From Ampullaceana balthica (taxonomy: Eukaryota > Mollusca > Gastropoda > Lymnaeidae): 64,000 nt of DNA. The stretch is from positions 564,134-628,133 of the forward strand of contig CALYLW010000137.1 in the NCBI GenBank assembly GCA_944989445.1, written 5' to 3'. The translations under genes and the position numbers were made by a program. Below the pieces are notes generated by a model. That model saw nothing but the letters and a program-made list of their open reading frames with translations. It did not search any database and had not been told where the DNA came from. The number at the start of each line of letters is the position of its first letter. The first letter of the stretch is position 1. Of this stretch, positions 22,821 through 34,149 are shown piece after piece.

Positions 22821-22829
22821 AAAAGCAGC

Positions 22830-23585
22830 GTGAGAGCAGGGACGTCACGTCCGCTGTTCAAACCGAGGCCACCAAAACGGAAGGTGTCTGACCACGTGGT
22901 GCTGTCAATTCAAGGGATGTAATCTCGCGAGTTCATCTGTCGCGTTTAATTTATCCACGATGTCTGCTTCATATTTATATTCCCGTTTTTTTTTCGAAAA
23001 GGACACAATTTTATCTATCGGAGGACGGGGGGGAAAAAAAAAGGGGGGGGGGTAACTGATAATGCAGTTACACAAAATCTTTTTAAAAAATAAAAAATAT
23101 CCTCCATTTAACATCTTTCCTATCAAAAGAGACGATAACATTATCTTATTATGAACATTAAAAACATACATAAATAATATCTTTATAATCAGTAATAATA
23201 GAGAACAATAAATGTGGAGCAATTTAATAAATGTCAATATGTCTTCTACAATACGCTTTTCCATAAATGTACTTAAAGGTATACGTTGGATCTCTCTCCT
23301 AAATCTCCAGTTGCTGCAGTCATGTGATCTAAAATAATGTTTAATCTTTGAAGACGGCATGGAAAAAAGATTAGAAGTCTCGTTAAGCCAATGTTAGTGT
23401 ACGCAAAAGGTTGATCAAAGATCATTAACGATTTTATTTGTTGGCGAAGGGGGGGGGGCGAGTCGGTACATCGGACATCAGGAGTGGAGTCAAATGAAGA
23501 TGCTTGCAATGCTAGCCATGGGTCAAGCGTGTCTTTCTGACCATATAATGGTCTATCGAAATACGATTGTCTTAACGATCTAATT
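22830..23585. other. Unique non-coding stretch
   Basis: AT-rich with a G-run near 23028-23052. Overlapping minus-strand ORFs (122 and 151 codons) are not repetitive but show no domain. One contains a poly-Lys/Arg and poly-Pro stretch created by the G-run. Confidence 0.4.
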
Positions 23586-24900
23586 GGAATGTTCAGAAGA
23601 TGGATGAGGCAATCAATCAACACAATTGATGGATGAGGCAATCAATCAAAAAAATTGTGGGATGAGCCAATCAATCAACACAATTGATGGATGAGGCAAC
23701 CAATCAACAAAATTGATGGATGAGGCAATCAATCAACACAATTGATGGGTGAGGCAATAAATCAACAAAATTGATGGATGAGGCAATCAATCAACAAAAT
23801 TGATGGGTGAGGCAATCAATCAACACAATTGATGGATGAGGCAATCAATCAACAAAATTGATGGATGAGGCAATCAATCAACACAATTGATGGATGAGGC
23901 AATCAATCAACAAAATTGATGGATGAGGCAATCAATCAACACAATTGATGGATGAGGCAATCAATCAACACAATTGATGGATGAGGCAATCAATCAACAC
24001 AATTGATGGATGAGGCAATCAATCAACAGAATTGATGGATGAGGCAATCAATCAACAAAATTGATGGATGAGGCAATCAATCAACAAAATTGATGGGTGA
24101 GGCAATCAATCAACACAATTGATGGATGAGGCAATCAATCAACAAAATTGATGGATGAGGCAATCAATCAACACAATTGATGGATGAGGCAATCAATCAA
24201 CACAATTGATGGATGAGGCAATCAATCAACACAATTGATGGATGAGGCAATCAATCAACAGAATTGATGGATGAGGCAATCAATCAACAAAATTGATGGA
24301 TGAGGCAATCAATCAACAAAATTGATGGATGAGGCAATCAATCAACAAAATTGATGGATGAGGCAATCAATCAACACAATTGATGGATGAGGCAATCAAT
24401 CAACAAAATTGATGGATGAGGCAATCAATCAACACAATTGATGGATGAGGCAATCAATCAACACAATTGATGGATGAGGCAATCAATCAACACAATTGAT
24501 GGATGAGGCAATCAATCAACACAATTGATGGATGAGGCAATCAATCAACACAATTGATGGATGAGGCAATCAATCAACAAAATTGATGGATGAGGCAATC
24601 AATCAACAAAATTGATGGATGAGGCAATCAATCAACAAAATTGATGGATGAGGCAATCAATCAACAAAATTGATGGATGAGGCAATCAATCAACACAATT
24701 GATGGATGAGGCAATCAATCAACAAAATTGATGGATGAGGCAATAAATCAACAAAATTGATGGATGAGGCAATCCATCAACAAAATTAATGGATGAGGCA
24801 ATCAATCAACAAAATTGATGGATGAGGCAATCAATCAACAAAATTGATGGATGAGGCAATCAATCAACGCAATTGATGGATGAGGCAATCAATCAACAAC
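23586..24900. repeat. 29-bp minisatellite array, about 45 copies, 232-bp higher-order repeat
   Basis: The unit is 'gatggatgaggcaatcaatc' followed by aacacaatt (29 bp). Units differ mainly at one position (acac, acaa, acag). The rare acag variant recurs exactly 232 bp apart (24029 and 24261), and the flanking order of variants also repeats. This indicates an 8-unit higher-order repeat. Confidence 0.95.
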
Positions 24901-24904
24901 ATTC

Positions 24905-26155
24905 CAAGAAAATGGCTACAGAAAATATTCCCCGCACTTGAAAAAATACATATGCACACACGCACAAACGCACACACACACTTATATATATATTTATAAC
25001 CCCATCCCCCAATTACACCTCATCATCAACTCACTTGTAACGAGACCAACAATGAAGCAAGCGGGCAAGGCGATCACGTGACGTGTTTTAACCAATAGGA
25101 ATCTCCACACTAACGGGCCGACTAGACGGAAATTCAGGTAGAAAGCGTGTCTTTTCGATTACAGCAAGTGTGTCATAGTATGTTTGTCTTAACAGTAAAT
25201 GGGACGGGTCATTAAAATTTTATATAGCAAAAAATATGAATAAATTCCATGGTGGGATTCTTTAAAAACGCTTTCGTTGTCTCCATGCTTTGTTTAGAAA
25301 ATTTAAAAGCAGTCGAATTTATCACAAAGGCATCTGCATTTTTATCATTCAGGCTTGAAAAAGTTGGTGAAATGCTTTAAAGTAAGCGAAATCCACACAA
25401 TAACCAAAAGAACATCAAAAATAGCAGATCGAATATCTTTAAAAACATGTTTTAAAAAAAAATATATATTTAATTGAAATAAACTAAAAACATAATTGGG
25501 TATTAAGAATTTTTAAGAAAATGTAATTGTCATGCTTTTAAAGGGATATAATAAATGAATTTGGTGTTTTTTTTAGAGAAGAAAATAAATTTATCTTCAA
25601 GGGACACAGACACATAAGGAAAGTGGAGCAGAAGTTAAAATAGAAAATAAAAACGAACTCAACTTTCAAATAAAAATAATTCCCATTGATTCATACACTA
25701 TTAACATTACTAACGTAAAGAATTCTTTTTTTAAGCTCACTGCACTCAGCCGTGATTATCCGAAAAAAATTCAGCAGTTCATTCCCTTATATTGTTCGGC
25801 TGCAGTTCTCTATTAGCTAGTGCACAGTCGTTTATGTATATTTCAAAGATATTATTGATCTTTCATCAATCGTTACCTTATGATTTGTTATAACTGGGGA
25901 TAACTTAAAAATATTCACAAGAACACCCATCCCCTCCGTGGACGTAACTAAGACCCATCTGTCTAATTTGAGGTCTGTCAAGCCAAAGCTGCAACCGACC
26001 AAGCATTCATTCTACTTCTAACCCAATCCTGAAATGTGTACAGAGCCGGACCAGGCTGTAAAAGTTACCAAAAATGTTTATGTTTATGAATAATTTGCCA
26101 GGGATATATGATATAACATGTATTACAAATATCTAAATTAAGATCTTAGCCTAAT
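24905..26155. other. AT-rich unique stretch
   Basis: A short CA/TA-rich microsatellite lies at 24955-24995. The rest is AT-rich unique DNA without ORFs of note or transposon ends. Confidence 0.45.
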
Positions 26156-26159
26156 CTAT

Positions 26160-28265
26160 TACCACCAGTTCTTGTATCCTATCACCACCAGTTCTTGTAT
26201 CCTATCACCACCAGTTCTTGTATCCTATCACCACCAGTTCTTGTATCCTATCACCACCTGTCCTTGTATCCTATCACCACCAGTTCTTGTATCCTATCAC
26301 CACCTGTCCTTGTATCCTATCACCACCTGTCCTTGTATCCTATCACCACCTGTCCTTGTATCCTATCACCATCTGTCCTTGTATCCTATCACCATCTGTC
26401 CTTGTATCCTATCACCATCTGTTCTTGTATCATATCACCACCAGTTCTTGTATCCTATCACCACCAGTTCTTGTATCCTATCACCACCAGTTCTTGTATC
26501 CTATCACCACCTGTCCTTGTATCCTATCACCACCAGTTCTTGTATCCTATCACCACCTGTCCTTGTATCCTATCACCATCTGTCCTTGTATCCTATCACC
26601 ACCAGTTCTTGTATCCTATCACCACCTGTCCTTGTATCCTATCACCACCTGTCCTTGTATCCTATCACCATCTGTCCTTGTATCCTATAACCATCTGTTC
26701 TTGTATCCTATCACCATCTGTCCTTGTATCCTATCACCACCTGTCCTTGTATCCTATCACCACCTGTCCTTGTATCCTATCACCATCTGTCCTTGTATCC
26801 TATCACCATCTGTTCTTGTATCCTATCACCACCTGTCCTTGTATCCTATCACCACCAGTTCTTGTATCCTATCACCACCTGTCCTTGTATCCTATCACCA
26901 CCTGTCCTTGTATCCTATCACCATCAGTCCTTGTATCCTATCACCATCTGTTCTTGTATCCTATCACCACCTGTCCTTGTATCCTATCACCACCTGTCCT
27001 TGTATCCTATCACCACCTGTCCTTGTATCCTATCACCACCTGTCCTTGTATCCTATCACCATCTGTCCTTGTATCCTATCACCATCTGTTCTTGTATCCT
27101 ATCACCACCTGTCCTTGTATCCTATCACCACCTGTCCTTGTATCCTATCACCACCTGTCCTTGTATCCTATCACCACCTGTCCTTGTATCCTATCACCAT
27201 CTGTCCTTGTATCCTATCACCATCTGTTATTGTATACTATCACCACCTGTCCTTGTATCCTATCACCATCTGTCCTTGTATCCTATCACCACCTGTCCTT
27301 GTATCCTATCACCACCTGTCCTAGTATCCTATCACCATCTGTCCTTGTATCCTATCACCATCTGTTCTTGTATCCTATCACCACCAGTTCTTGTATCCTA
27401 TCACCATCTGTCCTTGTATCCTATCACCACCTGTCCTTGTATCCTATCACCACCTGTCCTTGTATCCTATCACCATCTGTCCTTGTATCCTATCACCATC
27501 TGTTCTTGTATCCTATCACCATCTGTCCTTGTATCCTATCACCACCTGTTCTTGTATCCTATCACCACCTGTCCTTGTATCCTATCACCATCTGTCCTTG
27601 TATCCTATCACCACCTGTCCTTGTATCCTATCACCATCTGTCCTTGTATCCTATCACCACCTGTTCTTGTATCCTATCACCATCTTTCCTTGTATCCTAT
27701 CACCATCTGTCCTTGTATCCTATCACCACCTGTCCTTGTATCCTATCACCACCTGTCCTTGTATCCTATCACCATCTGTCCTTGTATCCTATCACCACCT
27801 GTCCTTTTATCCCATCACCACCTGTCCTTGTATCCTATCACCATCTTTCCTTGTATCCTATCACCACCTATCCTTGTATCCTATCACCACCTGTCCTTGT
27901 ATCCTATCACCACCTATCCTTGTATCCTATCACCACCAGTTCTTGTATCCTATCACCATCTGTCCTTGTATCCTATCACCACCTGTCCTTGTATCCTATC
28001 ACCACCTGTCCTTGTATCCTATCACCATCTGTCCTTGTATCCTATCACCATCTGTTCTTGTATCCTATCACCATCTGTCCTTGTATCCTATCACCACCTG
28101 TTCTTGTATCCTATCACCACCTGTCCTTGTATCCTATCACCATCTGTCCTTGTATCCTATCACCACCTGTCCTTGTATCCTATCACCATCTGTCCTTGTA
28201 TCCTATCACCACCTGTTCTTGTATCCTATCACCATCTTTCCTTGTATCCTATCACCATCTGACCT
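26160..28265. repeat. 23-bp minisatellite array, about 91 copies, 138-bp and 552-bp periods
   Basis: The unit is 'tatcctatcaccacctgtcc' plus ttg. Variants are accatctg, accaccag and tgttcttg. The variant starting tgtt follows at 26811, 26949, 27087, 27225, 27363 and 27501, exactly 138 bp (6 units) apart. Segment 27381-27700 is repeated at 27933-28252, an offset of 552 bp (24 units). All five plus-strand ORFs of 172-711 codons are products of a unit without stops. Confidence 0.97.
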
Positions 28266-28269
28266 TGAA

Positions 28270-28640
28270 TCTAATCACCTCCCGTGATGTCATAAAACCA
28301 TCTTTTTTTGTACACTGTCTCTTCCACTGAATGGAACCACCTCACAGTCCCATGTCTTTAGTCTTCAAAAGCCCCTACCCTCCTAATAGTTTGACTCCAC
28401 CCTCTCTGCCCCCGTCTCTCTATTATTTCTCTCACAACGGGCACAACTTCTGCCACACGTTATATTTTTACAGGGTTTGGAGGGGGGGGGGTAATGAATT
28501 TCCTCATCGACCCTCATTGTCTTTAGCCCGTTAGCTTACCCCCACCGAAAACGCACACGAACAAACACATCCAATCATTACTTTCACTCGGTACTCTGTA
28601 CTGACCACTAACCGCACAAGCTACAACTTCCTTTTTTTTT
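28270..28640. other. Unique spacer between two large arrays
   Basis: About 370 bp of C-rich to mixed DNA with a G-run at 28483-28492. No gene or element recognised. Confidence 0.45.
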
Positions 28641-28654
28641 CAGGCCATCACCCT

Positions 28655-31600
28655 CCCCTCCTTCTTCTGTCCCCAACCCTTCTCTCCATCCCACCTCTCC
28701 TCCCCTCCTCCTCCTGTCCCAAACTCTTCTCTCCATGCCACCTCTCCTCCCTTCCTCCTTCTGTCCCCAACTCTTCTCTCCATGCCACCTCTCCTCCCCT
28801 CCTCCTTCTGTCCCCAACACTTCTCTCCCTGCCACCTCTCCTCCCCTCCTCCTCATGTCCCAAACCCTTCTCTCCATGCCACCTCTCCTCCCCTCCTCCT
28901 TCTGTCCCCAACTCTTCTCTCCATGCCACCTCTCCTCCCCTCCTCCTCCTGTCCCCAACCCTTCTCTCCCTGCCACCTCTCCTCCCCTCCTCCTTCTGTC
29001 CCCAACCCTTCTCTCCATGCCACCTCTCCTCCCCTCCTCCTCCTGTCCCCAACTCTTCTCTCCATGCCACCTCTCCTCCCCTCCTCCTTATGTCACCAAC
29101 TCTTATCTCCATGCCACCTCTTCTCCCCTCCTCCTTCTGTCCCCAACCCTTCTCTCCATGCCACCTCTCCTCCCCTCCTCCTCCTGTCCCCAACCCTTCT
29201 CTCCATGCCACCTCTCCTCCCCTCCTCCTCCTGTCCCCAACTCTTCTCTCCATGCCACCTCTCCTCCCCTCCTCCTCCTGTCCCCAACCCTCTTCTCCAT
29301 GCCACCTCTCCCCCCTCCGTCTCCTGTCCCCAACCCTTCTCTCCATACCACCTCTCCTCCCCTCCTCCTCCTGTCCCCAACCCTTCTCTCCATGCCACCT
29401 CTCCTATCCTCCTCCTCCTGTCCCCAACCCTTCTTTCCATGACACCTCTCCTCCCCTCATCCTCCTGTCCCCAACCCTTCTCTCCATGCCACCTCTCCTC
29501 CCCTCCTCCTCCTGTCCCCAACTATTCTCTCCATGCCACCTCTCCTCCCCCTCCTCCTGTCCCCAACCCTTCTCTCCATGCCACCTCTCCTCCCCTCCTC
29601 CTCCTGTCCCCAACCCTTCTCTCCATGCCACCTCTCCCCCCTCCTCCTTCTGTCCCCAACTCTTCTCTTCATGCCACCTCTCCTCCCCTCCTCCTCCTGT
29701 CCCCAACTCTTCTGTCCATGCCACCTCTCCTCCCCTCCTCCTCCTGTCCCCAACCCTTCTCTCCATGCCACCTCTCCTCCCCTCCTCCTCCTGTCCCCAA
29801 CTCTTCTCTCCATGCCACCTCTCCTCCCCTCCTCCTCCTGTCCACAACCCTCTTCTCCATGCTACCTCTCCTCCCCTCCGTCTCCTGTCCCCAACCCTTC
29901 TCTCCATACCACCTATCCTCCCCTCCTCCTCCTGTCCCCAACCCTTCTCTCCATGCCACCTCTCCTCCCCTCCTCCTTCTGTCCCCAACCCTTCTCTCCA
30001 TGACACCTCTCCTCCCCTCATCCTCCTGTCCCCAACCCTTCTCTCCATGCCACCTCTTCTCCCCTCCTCCTCCTGTCCCCAACTATTCTCTCCATGCCAC
30101 CTCTCCTCCCCCTCCTCCTGTCCCCAACCCTTCTCTCCATGCCACCTCTCCTCCCCTCCTCCTTCTGTCCCCAACTCTTCTCTCCATGCCACCTCTCCTT
30201 CCCTCCTCCTCCTGTCCCCAACCCTTCTCTCCATGCCATCTCTCCTCCCCTCCTCCTCCTGTCCCCAACCCTTCTTTCCATGACACCTCTCCTCCCCTCA
30301 TCCTCCTGTCCCCAACCCTTCTCTCCATGCCACCTCTCCTCCCCTCCTCCTGTCCCCAACTATTCTCCCAATGCCACCTCTCCTCCCCCCTCCTCCTGTC
30401 CCCAACCCTTCTCTCCATGCCACCTCTCCTCCCCTCCTCCTTCTGTCCCCAACTCTTCTCTCCATGCCACCTCTCCTCCCCTCCTCCTCCTGTCCCCAAC
30501 CCTTCTCTCCATGCCACCTCTCCCCCCTCCTCCTTCTGTCCCCAACTCTTCTCTTCATGCCACCTCTCCTCCCCTCCTCCTCCTGTCCCCAACTCTTCTG
30601 TCCATGCCACCTCTCCTCCCCTCCTCCTCCTGTCCCCAACCCTTCTCTCCATGCCACCTCTCCTCCCCTCCTCCTCCTGTCCCCAACTCTTCTCTCCATG
30701 CCACCTCTCCTCCCCTCCTCCTCCTGTCCACAACCCTCTTCTCCATGCCACCTCTCCTCCCCTCCGTCTCCTGTCCCCAACCCTTCTCTCCATACCACCT
30801 ATCCTCCCCTCCTCCTCCTGTCCCCAACCCTTCTCTCCATGCCACCTCTCCTCCCCTCCTCCTCCTGTCCCCAACCCTTCTCTCCATGACACCTCTCCTC
30901 CCCTCATCCTCCTGTCCCCAACCCTTCTCTCCATGCCACCTCTTCTCCCCTCCTCCTCCTGTCCCCAACTATTCTCTCCATGCCACCTCTCCTCCCCCCT
31001 CCTCCTGTCCCCAACCATTCTCTCCATGCCACCTCTCCTCCCCTCCTCCTTCTGTCCCCAACTCTTCTCTCCATGCCACCTCTCCTCCCCTCCTCCTCCT
31101 GTCCCCAACCCTTCTCTCCATGCCATCTCTCCTCCCCTCCTCCTCCTGTCCCCAACCCTTCTCTCCATGCCACCTCTCCTCCCCTCCTCCTCCTGTCCCC
31201 AACCCTTCTCTCCATGCCACCTCTCCTCCCCTCCTCCTCATGTCCCCAACCCTTCTCTCCATGCCACCTCTCACCCCCTCCTCCTTCTGTCCCCAACTCT
31301 TCTTTTCATGCCACCTCTCCTCCCCTCCTCCTCCTGTCCCCAACTCTTCTGTCCAAGCCACCTCTCCTCCCCTCCTCCTCCTGTCCCCAACCCTTCTCTC
31401 CATGCCACCTCTCCTCCCCTCCTCCTCCTGTCCCCAACTTTTCTCTCCATGCCACCTCTCCTCCCCTCCTCCTCCTGTCCCCAACCCTCTTCTCCATGCC
31501 ACCTCTCCCCCCCTCCGTCTCCTGTCCCAACCCTTCTCTCCATACCACCTCTCCTCCCCTCCTCCTCCTGTCCCCAACCCTTCTCTCCATGCCACCTCTC

Positions 31601-31895
31601 CTCCCCTCCTCCTCCTGTCCCCAACCCTTCTTTCCATGACACCTCTACTCCCCTCATCCTCCTGTCCCCAACCCTTCTCTCCATGCCACCTCTCCTCCCC
31701 TCCTCCTCCTGTCCCCAACTATTCTCTCCATGCCACCTCTCCTCCCCCCTCCTCCTGTCCCCAACCCTTCTCTCCATGCCACCTCTCCTCCCCTCCTCCT
31801 TCTGTCCCCAACTCTTCTCTCCATGCCACCTCTCCTCCCCTCCTCCTCCTGTCCCCAACTCTTCTCTCCATGCCACCTCTCCTCACCTTCTATCA
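28655..31895. repeat. 47-bp pyrimidine-rich minisatellite array, about 69 copies
   Basis: The unit is 'ctctccatgccacctctcct' plus 'cccctcctcctcctgtcccc' and aaccctt. The plus strand is almost pure pyrimidine for long runs. A rare junction (tccacaaccctc) at 29841 recurs at 30727, an 886-bp offset, and so does the 'ctcttcatgcc' variant (about 29665 and 30551). Part of the array was therefore duplicated as a block. Indels of the CTC triplet break the exact period. ORFs up to 1081 codons plus and 361 codons minus overlap in many frames and are not genes. Confidence 0.97.
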
Positions 31896-31899
31896 TTAA

Positions 31900-32590
31900 C
31901 ACCTATATTCCCTCATTTTAACACCGCTCTTTTTTCACTCATCAAACTAAACCCATCCCATCCCCCCACACACCCCCGCCCCCACTCCAACGGCCCATGC
32001 GTGCAACACTTGACGAGAGGGTGTTAGAAATTTATTGCACTCCCCTGTTACCTAATGTAATTAGTATCTTGCATAGGGGGAGCCCGCGTTTCAGGAAATT
32101 AGCTCCCTTCGTCGTACATAGCGGCGCCCTGTTTGAGACCGGAAATTGAATGCGCAGACCACATTCCGAGCACCGGATCTCACGCCGGAAGACGCGTTTC
32201 TTAGCGTCAACTCTTCACTGTTTGGACGGATTCAAATTTCTTTTTAAAGAGAGCAGCAAAATATCATAGGTCGATGGGTCTTCTCTTGGAAATGGTGGAG
32301 AAGTAGTAGCTGACAAAGACTGTGATATAGCAGAGGATGTGGGTTGTTTTTTTTTGCTGGTGTATTTTGTATTGATTCTGATTTACTGATGCTGATACAT
32401 TGGAAGTTACATAGTGGCTGATATGAAAGCAGATGATTATGTAGAAGCTGGTACATGTATTTGGAAGCTGATAGACGGAAGCTTGCAAGATTACATATAT
32501 ATATATATATTAGACAAAATAGATGCTGATAAACTGCCTCAGTTATATACATACTGATCTAAAAGGATAGTGACACCTATAATATCTCAT
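31900..32590. other. Unique non-coding stretch
   Basis: Mixed sequence. A TA microsatellite lies at 32495-32511. A weak repeat of 'gctgata' words at about 32380-32550 contributes the overlapping minus-strand ORFs, which have no domain. Confidence 0.4.
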
Positions 32591-32599
32591 ATACAGGTG

Positions 32600-33345
32600 A
32601 TGGCACGGGCTACGTTCTTTACTACCCGCGAATGACGCAAAAACCGCGAATATTGGATGTAGTTTTAAAACGCATATGTATGAGATTATATACTAAATGC
32701 TTCCCAAACACTTTCTAAAGACACTATTTCTCATTAATTCAATAATAATGTAGTAATATTGCATGAAGTTATGTATTTCACAAATGTATTTCGATAATGT
32801 AGTAATGATAATGTAAACACATTTGTACTGCAACAATATGTTATACAAGCGCAATACCCGTGCTGTGCTACGGGGTAACCTTAATAAATATGTAACAAGG
32901 AACTGTTTCGCTCATTAGCCTCACTTTTAGGCCCAATAATATAACTTCTATTTAGTTTTTAAAAAAAACAACCACACACACACATTCGCCCACAAACAAC
33001 AAGTTCAAAAAGTAAACCTCATCTATAAGTCTATAAAAATCCTATCTATTAAACCTCGGCCCTATTATACATCGTTTTCTTTTCATAAATTTATATATAA
33101 GCCCAAGCAATAACGTCATGTCACGTCACAAAATATTTTACTGTGCGAAACACACTCTGTTAATCTCGACAGCAAAATGCTTATTATTTTACGTCTATAT
33201 TTTCATTAAAAAAATTAATTGAGAGTTACCACGCATAGGGGCTTCACACAGACGCACATAGGCGCAATATACTTTGCATACGATGCGATAGGGTTAAGAG
33301 GCAGGGCCGCGAATGGGGAACCGCAAATAGATGAGGGTATAATGT
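32600..33345. mobile_element. Possible degenerate DNA transposon with nested repeat
   Basis: The left part has 'acccgcgaatgacgc' and 'aaccgcgaatattgg'. The right part has 'gccgcgaatgggg' and 'aaccgcaaatagatgagg', roughly the inverse. This resembles the CGCGAAT-rich ends of Tigger/pogo-type elements. Inside, CCCGT at 32857-32861 and ACGGG at 32870-32874 form a short hairpin typical of another dispersed repeat. No target duplication was resolved. Confidence 0.25.
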
Positions 33346-33349
33346 AAAT

Positions 33350-34140
33350 TAAACTGATATGCTGAAACTGACATATGTAAGCTGGTAAAAGTTCAACCTG
33401 TTACACAAAAGCCTTTACTACAAAGATTGTTGTGTTCAGAATTATATATACATATTGAAGCTGTTCATGGCAATCGAATATTAATTAATAGTATCGGAGT
33501 TGATCTAAAAAAAATAATATTAAATTTAAAAAAATAAAAAAAAATAAAAAGAACACTATAACAAATCAATTGTTGAACGCATTTGTCATATACCTGACAC
33601 AAGTCATAGATCACGTGGTGTGTGGGTGAATTGTGTGCTCCATTTCCCGACACAATTGATTGTCCACATGTAAACCACCACAACCCCTTCTCCCCACACC
33701 CACACAACCCGGTTCTCCTTGCCACATCTGCTGCTCCACGGACAATGATGGGAATTCCACACCCAAGTTTTCACAACTGCATGTAACTGAGTGAGCAGAC
33801 GTCAAGATTTCATGTCGATGACGTGTTATGTCCAGGTGTCGTGAGTGGAAGGGGGGGGGGAATGGGCATCTCTGTCTTCTTGTGTCTGAGAACTTTGGTC
33901 TTGCTGGCTTGTAAACACACAACTTAAGCTGTTCTCTTTAAAATTTAAGGAATAAAACAACAACAACGAAATAACATCATTAGATGGAATATGGAAGAAA
34001 TCAATCCAGTGCAAGACATGAGCGGAGGGCGTGGGAACAATGTCTTCTTTTCAACGTTCGTATCATGCAGTCAGAGGTGACCAATCGCGAGTATCTGACC
34101 AACGGACAGATGTGTGCTGGGAGAGGACACTGAGAAAAAA
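33350..34140. other. Unique non-coding stretch
   Basis: AT-rich sequence with an A-rich tract at 33508-33550. Minus ORFs at 33465-34014 are short, overlapping and unrecognised. Confidence 0.4.
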
Positions 34141-34149
34141 AAATGGGGG

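Noticed and set aside
23273..23641. 122-codon minus ORF as a gene
   Set aside because: It ends inside the 29-bp array, contains a G-run-derived proline stretch, and has no domain.
26172..28330. 711-, 512- and 368-codon ORFs with a 23-residue period
   Set aside because: The 23-bp unit has no stop in any plus frame, so all three frames are open. There is no start context or splice evidence.
28782..32027. 1081-codon Pro/Ser/Leu-rich ORF and many overlapping ORFs
   Set aside because: Produced by a stop-free pyrimidine-rich 47-bp unit. Equivalent long ORFs exist in other frames and on the other strand.
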